Assembly (NCBI RefSeq): GCF_004027225.2
Contig: NC_044288.2
Coordinates: 3,936,719 to 4,000,718, forward strand
Origin: Strigops habroptila
Taxonomy: Eukaryota; Chordata; Aves; Psittaciformes; Psittacidae
Length of the DNA stretch: 64,000 nt
Direction of reading: 5' to 3'
In this document: piece after piece, positions 1 through 14,000 of the stretch
Layout: each line of letters begins with the position of its first letter
Numbering within the stretch: position 1 is the first letter of the stretch
Notes under the pieces: generated by a model
Database searches by the model: none
The model's input: only the letters and a program-made list of their open reading frames with translations
What the model was told of the DNA's origin: nothing
Position numbers and translations under genes: made by a program

Positions 1-610
1 CTTCCTCCTGCCCTTCCTTCACAACCAACAAGCCAGAGAACCAAAATAAAGAGACCAAGACTAAAATTAAACCACTGACAAGTTATTTTAGAAGACTGAG
101 AATGTTCTTTAAGGTCATCACGGACACACACGGCTGGCAATCCATCCAGACATCACACAGCTGGCAGGGCTTCCCCACAGTTTTCCCCGCTTATTTTTCT
201 TCCCAGTGTTGCTGCCTTGGAAAAAGCAGGATCCCACCGCTCGCTTTTGTGCTAATTATATCCTCCTCCACCATAAACAACTGTTCCAGCTTCAAGTCAG
301 GGTATAGGTTGGGGCTGTTTTACTGCAGGAGAAGCAGAGGTACTTGTGTTGGGGTGCTGCATCCTCCACAGGAGCATCCCTTGGCCCAGACAAATCCTAG
401 GGCAGGCAGCTCCTTGCAGAAGTGGCAGGGAATTCCAAAATCCATTGTCAGCCCCTGGGGTTGTTCCTGGTTCCGTGAGGGGGTTTGGTTGTTTTCTTTA
501 ATGCACCCCAATAACATGGCAGCAGAGCCCTGCCTGGGTGCTCTCACCAGCAGCATGGGAGGACAGGGAGCACAAGGAAGCACAGGACAGACGGCTGGTG
601 ATAAAATCCT

Positions 611-785
611 GGCATGATTTGAGGGGGAAAGGACCTTAAAGCTCATCCAGTCCCAACCCCTGCCACAAGCAGGGACACCTTCCACTAGAGCAGGTTGCTC
701 CAAGCCCCTGTGTCCAACCTGGCCTTGAACACTGCCAGGGATGGGGCAGCCACAGCTTCTCTGGGCACCCTGTGCCAGCGCCAAG
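611..785 (-). mobile_element. CR1 LINE 3' fragment
   Basis: It matches the shared CR1 3' end seen many times in this window (TTCCACTAGAGCAGGTTGCT, then GAACACTGCCAGGGATGGGG), in reverse orientation. It lies in PTPRU intron 2. Confidence 0.9.
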
Positions 786-3700
786 GAAGTGCTGGATCCA
801 GCAGCTTTCCCAGGCAGGGCAAGAGCTCTGCAAATTGCCAAGGTTTTAAAGCTTAACTCCTGCCAGCAAAGCCAGAGATGGGGATGGAGAGCAGGGGGTG
901 TCCCAGCCCTGCTGCAGCAGCCTAGAGCTAGGGGGGACCAGGCAGGAACTCTCCCAGCCCCTGCTGCACAATCACAGCTGGGGTTGTTTCTGAGCCCTAT
1001 CCGTCTGTTGGCATCACCAGCAAAAATGTGCTCCAGAAATCACGATGGGGGAAAATCCTTTCCAAATCTCCCACGAAATGGGAGCTGCAGAAATAGCCCC
1101 AGGGCATTCCCCGCTTGAGACTTCAAACCGAAGGATGGGATTCAGCACACACCAACCTGTGCTTCGCTCCTTAAATCCTTCCTCTGATCCTCAATTTAAG
1201 CTCAGTTTGAATCAAGATGCAGGTGCAGGGGAGCTGTCACCCCCTTCATCCCCACAAATAACAAGTCAGCCCCTCTGCATTCCCCCCCAGCTCAGCTGCA
1301 GCAATATGATTTAATTCAGTTTTCAGGTGTGCTTTTAGAGAAGAGCCCAAGTGCCCTGTGGAGAAAGAGAAAAACACTCAAAAGCACTAAATAACATTTC
1401 AATCAAACAAATGAAAAGAGAAAGAAGTCCCAGCGATGTTCCCTAAGGAAAAACCATCAATTTGCGACGCAGAAGTCGATGATGATGAGGGTTGAGCTGC
1501 AAAATAAGCCCAGGGGGCTGTGAGCAGAAAGCCCTGTTCCCCTCCCTGCACGTCCTCACACAGAGTCTCAAGCTGGATTTTCCCACTTGTGGGATCATCA
1601 GCTCTTCCTTGGGATTCAAACCTCCAATAATGTTGGCCATGAATTGCAGATAGATGAGCTCCAAAGGATCTTCTCCCCAGCTTCAGGCTCAGGCTGTGCT
1701 TGCCCCATCACACTGCCCTTTCTGAGCGTGCTGCCTCCATCCCTCTGGGAAAGCCCCAAAGCAGCCCAGCAGGAAGAGGAGCGACGCTTCCCTGTCTCGA
1801 CAAGTTCTTCCTCCTCCAAACCCACCGAGAGATAAAAATACAGTTCAAAACAATAACTCATGTCGCTATTAGAAGCAGCAGAAGGCAGGATGACAGGCAG
1901 AGGGCGGCTCTGCCAGCCAAGGGGTGTCAGGGGAGCAGGTCTGAGCACTGCAGCATCTGCCTCCAGGCAGTCACAGTGGAAGATGAAGCCCAACAGTGCC
2001 TCCTCCTGTGCTGGCTTCCTCCCAATGTGCCAGAGCCAGCACGGGAACGGGGTATCCGCTCCCCATTTATGCACCAAGCCCCATCTCCCAGGGGAGCCCC
2101 AGCACCAAGAGCCGCTGACTGTAGTAACTGCCCCCCAGGAGCCAAGAATGAAGCTTAATTTTCCCCAGTCTTATGGATTATGCAGCAGGAGCTGGTTGGG
2201 AAGTGATGCCAGAGCTATTGGATGAAGGCATGACTCCTCAAGGGGATGGCGGGACAGCAGAGCTCATTGGGGTGGGGACAATGGCTTGGTCACAGCCTGC
2301 ACTGAGGCTTTTTGCCAGTTTCTCCCAACCCAACTCATCTCCTCTGAATTTCCACACATGAATTCAACCAGAAACAATAAAAGGTGCCTGCACCTCCAGG
2401 GAAGAACCTGGAGCTCCACAGGGCATCCTTATCCTCCAAGGGATACCCTGGATCTCTGCAGGGATGAGGATAGGGACCCAGCCCTTGCTCTGCTCCATCC
2501 TGGACCAGCCCAATCCAAACCCATACAGGGGTTAACCTAAACACCCTGGTTTAGTTTGATGTTAAGTTACCCCAACTTGTGGTTCACCCCAGTGGCTCAG
2601 AAATAACCACGCTGTCCCTCCTCTCCCCAAACAGCAGGGCTTGCACAAGGGTAGATATTGTAGAGCCACACATCAACCTGAAGGCAGGTATGGATCAGGC
2701 TGGCACACAGAGGTGATGCTTGGAGGAGAGCAGGAGCAAAGTGCACCCAAAGGATCCAGGGAGAGTTATTTTGGTGCAGATGCAGTGATGGTGCAGCCTC
2801 ATTTGCCTGCTTTACCTGGCTCCTTGCAGCTGCTCCTTGACAAAACAATAACTAAATCACTTAAAAGAATAAAATAATCACAATTGCAATGTGGGAGATA
2901 CCCGTCTGTTGTCTTTAAGTGCAAGAGAGACAAGTCAAGAAGGGAAGAAAAGGGGTAAAAGCCCCATAACCAAAGAAGAAAGCAAAAAGCAAGAGGGATG
3001 GAAAGGTAGAGGCAGGTGGCCGGCAGCCAGCATCCGCTCCAATAAATCCTACGCTCCTTGAAACTGGCTGATCTCCAAGAAAAACTCATTTTAATCTAAG
3101 ACCACGAGACTCCTTTGGAAAGTGCTCCCTGGAGAGGCCCCAGTGATGTGAAATACTCTTCATCCACCAAGCTGCTGGGGGGGGGACCAGCCTGAGATAA
3201 GGCTGCAGGAGCCTCGTGCGCAGCTTTCCACCCACACCAGGGTAAAACTGCACCAAAACAGGGTTCCTGCACCCACTGGGTGCCCCAAGACCAGGAGCAA
3301 ACAGTCCCTACCTGGTATTAGGGGACCTCTGGTGATGAGCATCCCTTTGGGTGCCACTGTCAACCAGCATCAGGGATGGGTGCTCTTCCCCAGGGCTGGA
3401 GCCTGCAATGCTCCATGCTCCCAGCATCCAACCTTGGATGGTCACATCCACGTTGAGTTAAACTCTTTGCATTCATTTAAACCCCCAACCCCTGGTTATT
3501 TCCTCAAGCAGCCCCATTCCACCCAACCCTTCCATCCCCCAGGCTGTAAACTCAGGCAGTTTGCTGTGATATTAAATTACAGCTGAAAACCAAGCAGAAA
3601 ACCCAACTAATTACAGATTTCAGACTCTCCATCACGAGCCACCACAATTCCCAGCTCCGATTCCCTCCTCACAGCCCCGGGAAACCTCCCTCAGGACACA

Positions 3701-4544
3701 CACGAATTAGGATAGTTCCATTTAAAGTAATTATTTGGGAAGTCATCCAGGGAGGAGCAGTTCTAGAGGCAGAGTAAGGGCTGTTCCCCCTCACCCTGCA
3801 GCCAGGATGTGCCAGCACAGGCAAGAAAGGAAAAGGCAATGGAAAGAGGAGAAGGTAAAGGAAGACGAAGGTTAGTGGAGGGGAAAAGCCAAATTAAGCC
3901 CTGGCATGAACAAGGCACAAGATAAACAGCTGGAGGCGGGTCGATGGAGCAGAAAAGAGTTTCTATTAAGCAGTTTATGTTTTAATAAGTAAAAAAGTCA
4001 TTTTTACTCTCAAGTTCTACACCAGCTCTCCCCATCTTCAGCATGGGACCTGCTGGCCTCCAGGCTGGGCAGGAGCCAGAGCGCTGGGACCAGGCAGGAA
4101 CCAGCAGTCCCAAACTCAAGGAGCATCTCAAGCCCGGTGCATCTCTTAGAGCAAATGGGCACAGGGACAAATCAAGGGGGTCACAGTGGGACACAGTGAG
4201 GAGCTAAGAGCAAGCAAAGGCCCACATGCCACCCAGGCACGATGCCCACACCATCCTCATGGGAGAAAGGGAGCTCCCCCGCCATGGCTCTGCTCCCCCA
4301 GCCTGGGCCCAGAAATAACAGAAACTGGTTTAAAAGCAATGAGATTAAAAAAAATAAAGTAAAACAAAAGGAAAAAGAAAAGAGTCCATTTGCATTTTCC
4401 TCCTTACAGCTCCTGAGCCTTCAGATGCCTCCAACTCGCAGCCACAAGCCTTTCCTGCACTTGCAGAAGCCAGAAACACATTTTCTCCTCTTTTCCACAC
4501 CTCCCAGAGATGGGAATCTCTCACGAGCCAGCAAAAGCAGCACA

Positions 4545-4680
4545 AGTCTCCAGAGCAGAGCTGCTCCAGCCCTCGCAGCATCTCCGTGGCCTCCTCTGGC
4601 CTCGCTCCAACAGCTCTACATCCCTCGTGCTGGAGCCTCCGGAGCTGAACACAGTGTTCCAGGTACTGCGTGGTCCCTGC
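4545..4680 (-). mobile_element. CR1 LINE internal fragment
   Basis: It matches the internal CR1 segment (GAGCAGAGCTGCTCCAGCCC, then GGCCTCGCTCCAACAGCTC) also seen at 42.6 kb; reverse orientation. Confidence 0.8.
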
Positions 4681-4935
4681 TGTGCTGTTACACCCCAGCA
4701 GCAGGGACCCACGTCCCCTGTTCCCAAGCGACACCTTCCCCAAGGGCCACACAGCATCCTGCTGAGGGCTGACACAGCTCATCACACCCTGCCCGCACAA
4801 CCGAGGACAAGTCAAGGCTGAAACACTGCAGGAATTAAACCAGAAGAAGCCACAGGGTCCTGCTCTGGGGTTCAGAACCGAGGGGTGGGCTGGGGGCAGA
4901 GGTCCCTGGGGACATGGAGGGGGACCAGGACTCAC

Positions 4936-5064
4936 CGTGGGGCAGGTCAGTCGTCAGATGTGGCATCATGTAGCTGCGGATGAGCTCCCACCCGAAGTCA
5001 TCGTCCTCCCCGTGGCTGTACTCGCACTGGTTCAGGTCTCCGTCCTCCTCAAAGGTGCAGCCAG
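4936..5064 (-). CDS. PTPRU: PTPRU coding exon 2 (N-terminal MAM domain)
   Basis: This exon supplies 43 codons' worth of sequence. It opens with AGCTFEEDGD, contains the second cysteine in NQCEYSH, and ends at DLPHG, where the known family exon boundary falls. These are the first cysteines and acidic strand of the MAM adhesion domain. The acidic HGEDDDFGW segment resembles the equivalent stretch of mammalian PTPRU but is not identical. The next exon (about 270 nt in the family) is outside the window. Confidence 0.9.
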
Positions 5065-8000
5065 CTGCAGAGAGAGACACCATCAGCCCCACTGAGACGC
5101 CACAGCACGGCTGGTCCATTCCCCAAAGCCCTGCTGGGATGTGTGCAGCACCCCCAAAATGCAGGGGGACCCCAAGCATTCCTCTACATGCATCTGCAAC
5201 AAGGTTATGGTCCGTCTGCTGCTATTCCCCATTTCTCCCACACAGTTCCCCCACCAGTGAAATGAGCTGGCAGGTCTCAATTCCCAGCAAGGTCTCAGCC
5301 ACGGGAGCAGGATGCAGCTCCCAGCTTCGCTGCCCAGAGACCAGTCATGGAACAAGGGATTTCTCCCAAGAAACAGGTACTCAACTATGGGATAACGATT
5401 TGACCTTGAGCTCTTTGGGGGTCTATCCATTGCCTGACACAACAACGGCAGGTCTCAGGCAGGACCTCCAACAACCTGCAGCAATCACACCCCTACAAAT
5501 GCACCACTGACCCCCCCCAAGCTGTGGGCTGGCACTTCTGAGCCCTTTCATTTCTCTATCAGGGGGTTGGGTTTTATCTGCAAGGTGCTTGACTGAGCAC
5601 GGAGAATGGGAATAAAAGCCAAGAAGCCACTTGTTCCCATGTGGACCAAGGCAATGTGGAGACAGCACACTGGGGTGCCAACCAGCCCCACATCCTGCAT
5701 CCAGCCCCGAATCCCACATCTACCCCCCGCATCCCTGCATCCATCACCCCCCATGCTGCACCCAGCCAGCTCTGGGGCTGGCTTTGCCATGGGGCCACTC
5801 GGGGCTGGTTCATTAACACTGACCTATTATTCCATTAAACCCACAGATTACAGGAGGAGCAGGGCACCAGCACTAATTCATACAAGCCCCTGGGCTGACA
5901 AGGGCAAGAAAGCCCTGAGCAAGCGGAACAAACAAAGGCAAATATCCCCCTAATGGGCCCGCATGAAAGCGGAGCAGGGCCGGGGGATTATTTCTTCTGT
6001 TTTTTTTCCTGTTTTATCCCCAAATTACATCAGTAATTCCCCACCACCACCCGGGGATTTGCCAGTTAATGGCCCCGCTGCTGCCGGCACGGGTTGTGCT
6101 TCCCCATGGTGGGGGATGCTCGGATGCGCCGCTTCTGCAAACACGAGTCCAAACACTGCAGAAAAGCTTGTAAAATGCCCAGAAAATGACGATTCCCAAC
6201 AATTTCACATGTAAGAGCATATTTGGGGCTTTTTTTCTCCCCCTTTATACTCATTTTTTTAAAGCACAAGGGCACACTCCAGCTCCATCACCAAGTTCAT
6301 AGAATGATTTGGGTTGGAAGGGGCCGTAAAAGTCATCTAGTTCCAACCCCCCCTAAAAGTTGTTTTTCTTCTTCTTGGAATCACACGAAGCTTCTTTTTA
6401 ACAAATTCTCTCCTATTCACATGCCTGGAGGCACCAAGACATCACAGCTTTCCTAAACTCCTTCCCGAAATGGAGCGTCTGCCCAGCCCACGTGCGGATG
6501 TGCCCCCGCACCGTCCTGAGACACACCGGATTTGAGTCTGAAACTTGGCTCTGCTTCCTAATTGGGGGGGGGAAGCACAAATCTGTCAAAATTTTCCAGG
6601 AAGGAAAGGGAAGAAAATAAAAAAAGTCCAAATAAAACAGTGTCAGGAACTAAGTGCCAAGCGGTTTAGAGAGAAAAAAAAAAACCCCAAGTGTTTCTTT
6701 CCAAGTTCTGCTGAAATGGGATATTCTGGGAGGGAGGAATTTGTTCTTGGGGTTTTTTGGTGTGAGAAACCAGAGTGGAGACAAACAGCGTTTCAGGCTA
6801 GCAGAGCCCCATATCCCAGGGAAAAGCGATTCCTTCACCCCCAATAATCCATTCCCAGCCACTAATGGCATCAGGGGAGATGAAACCTCCTTCTCCTGGG
6901 CTGCATCCCCACCACCTGCATCCCGCTGCCATCCCCAGCACAGCCCCTGGCACCATCTGGTCCCGTGCCTCAGTTTCCCCACTGCTCCATCACCCCAAGG
7001 GTGGCTCCTTGGCCACCTACAAGACGACTCCCAGGTTCCAGAAGCTTAAAATGCAATTACATGGAGTAGATCTTTCGCTGATGGAGGTGCAGCTGGCCGA
7101 GCTGATCCATCTCCCTCCTCGGACAGGTTTATTGTTATGGCTTTTCTCAGCATGAGCCTTCCCTCCATCCACAGTGTGAAATGAAGGCAGCTCCACTGGC
7201 TGCTCCACCTCACCAACAAATTTGGCTATGATTTGTATACACAGGGGGAAAAAATAAGCAGCATTTTGCAGAGCCTCGGTTTCCATGAGCTATGGGATGC
7301 TTTTGGCACCATCTCTCCCCTCCCAAGGGCAACGGTGGGGGGAAGCTTGACCTCCAGTCCCTTCCCCTTCCCCATCACAAGATTAAGAAGGGTATAAAAA
7401 TTAACACTTGAGCAATTAAATGCCAACAGCCCAGTTCTAGAGGGGGGGGCTGTGGGAAGTCAGAGGGGTTAAACCCGGAGCAGCTTTCACAGTGTTTGCA
7501 GGGAGAGTGCAACCTGCAACATCCATCTGCAGCAATGGGGATGCTTATACCCATGCTAAGGGCTAATGGCAGCAGGATGGGGTCTGTGGGACTGCTCCAG
7601 GTCTGGATGTGCCCTAAAAATCACCAGCCAGAAACAAGGAGCCCCCAGTTCCCAGCCCCTGTGCTGGCTGGAGGCCAGGCTAACAGCAGCTCCGGGCAGT
7701 GTGATGAAGGCAGCGAGCGCGGGAGGTGCAATGTGAGCGCAAAGGCAGCTAAAAATACTGCTGGGGGTGTGATGGTGTGCTCCCGGGGGGGTGATGCATC
7801 CGAAAGGATGCCTGAACACCCCAAAACCACCTAAACCCAGAGCCTGCCCCACTGCATGACAAACTCCCCGCGCTAAGGATGAGACGGACCCCATTCAACA
7901 CCCCACTCGAAACCCCTGTGGCACCTTGACATGCCCAGGCAGAGGGGAGCAGAGGGATCAGCTCTAACATGGGGGTTAAACACCAGATGGACCAACACTT

Positions 8001-11000
8001 TAAAATAAGAAAAAAGAGGTGGTTTGAGGGGTTTGCCAGGGAGATGGGGACTGGTGCTGTTCAGCATCCACCCCAGGTACCACTGCCACCCAGCATCCCC
8101 ATTCTGAGTACCACTGCCATCAACATGGCACCACAGCATGCCGAAAACGAAGAGAGCAGAGGAGCAAGCACTTACATGGGGGTTAAACACCAGATGGACC
8201 AATATTTTTTAAATAGAAAGTAAAAAGAGGTGGCTTGAGGGGTTTGCCAGGAAGACTGGTATCAGTGCTGCTCAGCATCCTCCCCAGGCTCTGGTGCCAC
8301 CCAGCACCCCTCCTGGGTACCACTGCAGCACCGGGCAAAGGGGACCAGAGATTTGAGCTCTAATATGGGGGTTAAACACCACATGGACCAATTTTTCTTT
8401 TAAAAGCACAAAAAAGAAGAGGAGAGTTAATGGATTCACCAAGGATAAGGATACTGGTGCTGCTCAGCATCTCCTGGGTACCGCTGCCACCCAGCATCCC
8501 CCTCCCCAGGGCTGGAGAGGAGGAAAACCAAGGCGGGGGGGGGAGGAATGAGGGATTCACAAAGAAAAGGGAGGAAAAGGAAGACCAAGCAACCAAGCAC
8601 AATGGATGGCATTTAATTAAACCTCTGTGGCCACTGAGGAATGTGGCCGCCTGCCCGTCAGCCCGCCCCACGCTCTTTCATCCGCCGGGTCCACGCTCCT
8701 CTCGCTTCAAAGTTAATTACAAACTTAAACCTTTTCTGTTTAACCTCCTGCACCGTGGGACATGCTCCACGGGCTTCTCGTTTCTTTTATTGAGCAGCCT
8801 TGAAAAGGCTCCAGTGCTAAAGGGCAGCCCGACACCACCCACGATGGGCTTACAGTACCCCGCAAGAGTAAAGACATTGGACCCTTCAGAGCGTCATCTG
8901 ATGGGGATGCTACACCAATAACATGCCCCAAAGTGGAAAGGCTTTATTAAGAAAGGGTTTCTACCCAAACTTTAGCAAGTAAGAGCTATGCAATTCAGGG
9001 CAGGCAACCAGGACTCCCAGTCCAACAAGAAGCAAAGCCAATCGATGGGAAAAAGCCCATTTTGCTCCCATCTTGGCTTAGCCAGGACTGGATTAGCCCC
9101 ATGGTCATCCTCAGGGTGCAGCTTGGAGACACAAGCCCCTAGCACACTGTGAGCTTTCAGAATCAGGATTCATTTTTCATCCCTGGCCTTTTCCAGCAGC
9201 TCCTGCCCCCTCATCCCAACTAATTATCAGGAGGAAATCAGGATTCGGGTACCCATAGGACACAACATGCATCACTCCAGCAGCCAAACACCCCACACAG
9301 TGAAACAGGGCTATAACCCATCATGCGAACACACTGAGATGTGGCAGGGGGTGAGTCATGCAAATCCAGAGTTTTCACTGCTTCCCAGGAGCAGGGATGG
9401 AGCCGGAGGCTACACATAGTCACACAGCCCTGGACTATCAAACCCAAGACCTCTCCTCTTAATGCATGTACGATGCTCTTTTTCAGCACCAAAGGATCTT
9501 CTTTACACAGGATAAATAGTTAATGCCATTGCTGCATGTGGGGAAACCGAGGCACGGAGGTGCTTTGGCAAAGTCCCATAACACCAGCAGCCCAGCCTCA
9601 TCCCCCAGGACAGCATCCCTTTGCTGGGAGGCAGAACCCCGCTCCAGTGGGTGCTGGTGAGATGCCATCCCTTCCCCGGCACCCCTGTGGAGCCGAGCCA
9701 GCCTCCCACCTCCCAGATCCTGGCTGCTATTTAAAGGTGATTTCCTCGGCACACTCCTACGGGAACGCGCCCTGGGAAGGAAACAGTGGGAGCTGCTTTC
9801 CTCCGGGCGCCAGCAGACACGGGGGATAGGGAACACGTACTGCAAATGAGATTTACTTCTTATCCAGCAAGATCGTACGTACCATACCACAGGCTCCCGG
9901 GCGAGGTTATTAACAGATATGGGATCAGAAACTGCGTTCCTATCTGCAGGGGGATCAGACTTCCGAAGGGAATGATGCTACAGGGGCCCAGGACTCACAG
10001 CACCAAGCAAACCAGGACACAGAGTGGGTCCTGCACTGCAGCATCCCACATCGCCCTCCTGCCAATGGAGACCCCTCCACACTGGGCATCCCACCAGCTC
10101 CATGCCAAGCCCAAACACTTCGGGATTTCAGTCTCATCAGTGGGAAAATCTCTTCTAGTCCAAGCAAGGAGGAGCTAAATCCCCCCTTAGCTGCACTTTG
10201 CGCGCTCAAAGGGCAACAGGCACCTAAAAGTGGTTTTGTGCATCACACAGAGATTACAATAAACACCCTCCCTGCTCCTCTCTGTTCCCCACTTCTGCAA
10301 GATAGAAATGTTGGAGGGAAAAACACCAAGTATCACCAATTTCCTGTCCCTGCCAAAAGCTGATTAGAAGAATATGGAAAGCAGCTCCATTAAAATTCTC
10401 ACCAATAGTTTGTTTTGCTTCTCCAGATCATTTTAAATATTGCATTTAATAGAAAAATAATTTGCTCAGCTGTAAGAAACATCAATTTGCAACTTGAAGC
10501 CTTGTATATTAGCCAAAAGAAGCTAATGTGTAAACATTAGCAGCTTCAATAGCGCATGGGGTTTAGCCAATGCAATTCCAGGGAGAGAGCAGCCAGATAT
10601 TAAGATGGAGGATTTGCATAATAAGTCACTTATGCCTGATAACCTCAGTGTTTGGAAAGCACAGAACAAGGAGAACAATATCCATCTACCAGCAACTATA
10701 GAAGACATAAATCTCCCTCTTTTTGCTGTTAAAGACTCTTTATGGTTTCTACCTGTAGATTCCCATGGAGGTGTTAAACCTCCTGTAGCGAGTACCCAGC
10801 CCCAGAAGCCTCCAAGGGACCTTTGGCATGGGGACAGGGATGGAACTAGGAGATATGGATGCGTTATAGGCATTCCCAAGCCTGAGGGGAGCAAATGTAA
10901 GCAAGAAAATACCAATCTCAAAGGGTTTGCAATGCCACGGGGCCAGCTTGTGCGTGGGCAAGGATGCATCACCTTATCATGAAGATGCATTTAAAAGTAA

Positions 11001-14000
11001 TGGGGGAATAACTAATCTTGCTTGCCAGAGTCCTTCCGTGGGGCACATCCAGCAGCAATATGCAGCTCCCCTTCCCTCCCACCCCAAAAAGCAGCTCCCA
11101 CAGGGATCAGTACAGCCGGGACCAAGGTGCTGCATCACCCCAATGCAGATGCAGCCAGGCATTGCAACCCCCCCCACGGCTGTCCTGCAGTGATGCTGTG
11201 GGGCACAAGCCAAGAGGTTCCAGCCCCATGGCTGAGGCAGATACGTGCATTTAACACCCCATCCAAGCGCTGTCCCTGCGCAGCACCCGGATCTGGTCCC
11301 CCGGGAAGGGCCAGCATCACTCCTCTGTTACACCCAGGTCAGAACAGGTCCTGCAGCACAGGAACCCCTGGAGCTGCCCGGCCAGGAAGCCACTAACCTG
11401 CAACACAAGTGCTTTAATAATGAACCATCACTTAATTAACATCCTCAGGGCTGCCTCTTTGGCTCCATGCAAAGGAAAACAAGGCAGGCCTTTGGAAACC
11501 TCCATCCTGCTGGTATCGACCGCTCACTGTGCAATTACAGCTCCTGGGCTATGGAGTGACCTGGCACCTTTGGGGAAAAAGGTAAAAAAGGGGGAGAAAT
11601 ACTAAAATAAATCTAAAAGAGGGGGGAGGAAAGCCCATTTCTCCCCCCTGGCTCCTTTACTACCATGAGGTCCCCATGGCTATGCTGAAGGCTAACAACC
11701 ATACGTGCCTATGGACCCAGAGAGACCAGGACCGTGAGCCCCAAGGATGAATAGCTGCTTTTGGGGAATCCCTGAGGACACAGAGATAGTCCCCTGGTAC
11801 AAGTTCAGGCAGGGAAAGCAGCTGCTCCATGATACAGCAGCAGCATCACCAAAGCCCTGAGGGGCTCCAACACCAGCTGCAGAAATCGTGGGAAAGACCA
11901 AGTTTTCCAAATTAACCCCATTTTGCAGGGGAGAAAGATGGGGGGAAACCCTCAATCATTACCCCCCACACCACCCCCGCAGCCTCCCCCCCTCTCTGGG
12001 TACCACCTCAGCGGTGATGGATGCAGGAGCAAAGCACACCAGTGGGCTAATCCTCCCGTGATGGAGCGTGCGCCAGCACATGGGGCCTCGGGGAGCAGCT
12101 CTCCCAGGTTATTTATGGCCTTTGAAGGCAGAAAACGGAGCCACTTGCGTTATCAAAGAGCCCTCACGTGGCAAAACCAGCCAGCGACAGAGCAGCCCGG
12201 TCCTACCATGCCCAGCATCCGCTCCCCAGCCCCGGGAGAACATCAGAATGGGAGGAAGAGGAGAGAGGAGGAAGGGAAGGGCAGAGCAGGAGCGGGTCTC
12301 GGTGCAAAGCAAAATCAACCCTCTGAGCCCCTTTGTGCCCAGGGAGTTCATGTCATGGCTCTGGGGGAAGCGTGCTGGACCAAGTCAAGCACTCTTTGGC
12401 CAGCCAAAGGTGGGGATATGACCAAGTGAGCCCAAAAACCCCATCAGCAGGTCCCCAAGCTCGGTTCATCCATCCTTGAGGCTGGGGTAAAAGCCAGCAG
12501 CTCCAGCAAACTCATCTCAGGGTCTCCATCAGCATCCCAGTGCCACCCAAAGCTTAAAACCTCTGTTAACTGGTCAGACCATTTCCCCAGGGCTACAGAT
12601 GCAGACACCTATGCAGACACTGGGTATAAAAGCAGTGGCACTTGGGGACAGCACGTTGTAAATCCAGAGCTGCAGACGCCTGCAGATGCCTTTCCTCACC
12701 AGCTTATTTATTGCTTTTAATACCTCCCCTCGTCGCTGGCAGCACCACGTTTGCTTTGCAAATGCTAAAACCAAACCAAATCAAATCTCCCTTTTTTCCC
12801 CAGAAAGCAGCTCTAAGTCTGCCCCCACACCCCCTTTGTTTTCATAGGCCCTATAAAAACCTATGAGGCAGCTGAGATGCAGGCACACACCAGCCCCTGC
12901 GCCTGCTCTGGCTCTTTGCTATATGTTCCCAATAGCAAAAGCCTGAGTTTGGTCACACAAGATGAACTTGTGGCCAACAGCCTGGTGCAGGATGGATTCA
13001 TGGATGGTGCTGCCAGCTGAGAGGGTGCATCCACCCATCCTGACTCCCTCCTCTCCACCCTGGTTGCTCCAATACAGGGACCTCAGCAGCACCCCAAGCC
13101 CCCTTCCCCAACCCACCAAGGCAAGGGAAGGCATCACCCTCCCTCTGAGCCTGGAGCCCCCTCCAAGATGGATTTCCAGCAAGCCCCAATACAGCAACCA
13201 CACCATATTCCCTGTGGGAAGGCTCAGGACCTTCCACCCAGCTCCAGGGAAAGGAAAACCATTGCTGAGCAGCGAGCACACAGGGCAGGGGGGCTCCCCT
13301 GCAGCACCCCCCAAAATCACCCCCACCACAGCAGCTTTCACTGCTCTAATCCCCACAAAGCTGCCACCACTCCACTGTTCCAGACCTGGAGTTGCCCCAT
13401 CCCCACAGCGGGGCTGACCTGCAGCATCCTCACTAAAAACACTGGGATTACACTGATTATCATGGAATGGTTTGGGTTGGAAGGGACCTTAAAGCTCATC
13501 CAGCTCCAACCCCTGCCACGGGCAGGGACACCTTCCACTAGAGCAGGTTGCTCCAAGCCCCTGTGTCCAGCCTGGCCTTGAACACTGCCAGGGATGGGGC
13601 AGCCACAGCTTCTCTGGGCACCCTGTGCCAGCGTCTCACAGGGAAGAACTGGGATGTATCCTGCCCCAGCCAGGTCCCAGCTCCCATCCCCAGTAGAACA
13701 TGGAAATCAAGGCAGGAGACAGCCCCTTGCACAGAGCCAGACACGATGAGCAGCAGCTCCCCGGGCAGGAGCCCGGGTGAGATATGAAATGAGAAGTTCA
13801 GCTAATGAAAAGAGAACTAGGCCAACACCGAGATGCGCTGCTTTGGTTTGATATTGTTAGGAGCCAAGGAAAGCAGGCTGGTTCCTGGCTGCAGAAAAAA
13901 AATCAATGGGATGTTAGCACTCTGCAGACAGCGGAAAACACGGTCAAAAACAAGCAGAAATAGGAAAGTCCTTTGGGAAAAACCTGGCCAGGCAGTGGCC

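Larger units (their letters stand above)
1..4935 (-). other. PTPRU: PTPRU intron 2 (partial)
   Basis: This is the intronic sequence between exon 2 and the unseen exon 3. It holds two reverse-oriented CR1 fragments (about 611-785 and 4545-4680). No coding exon, RNA gene or other recognised element was found; open frames here lack homology I recognise. Confidence 0.75.

Noticed and set aside
1-4935. PTPRU exon 3 in the left part of the window
   Set aside because: The expected MAM segment (a VNGGPLGSAVW-like motif) is not found in any minus-strand frame, so the exon lies beyond the edge.
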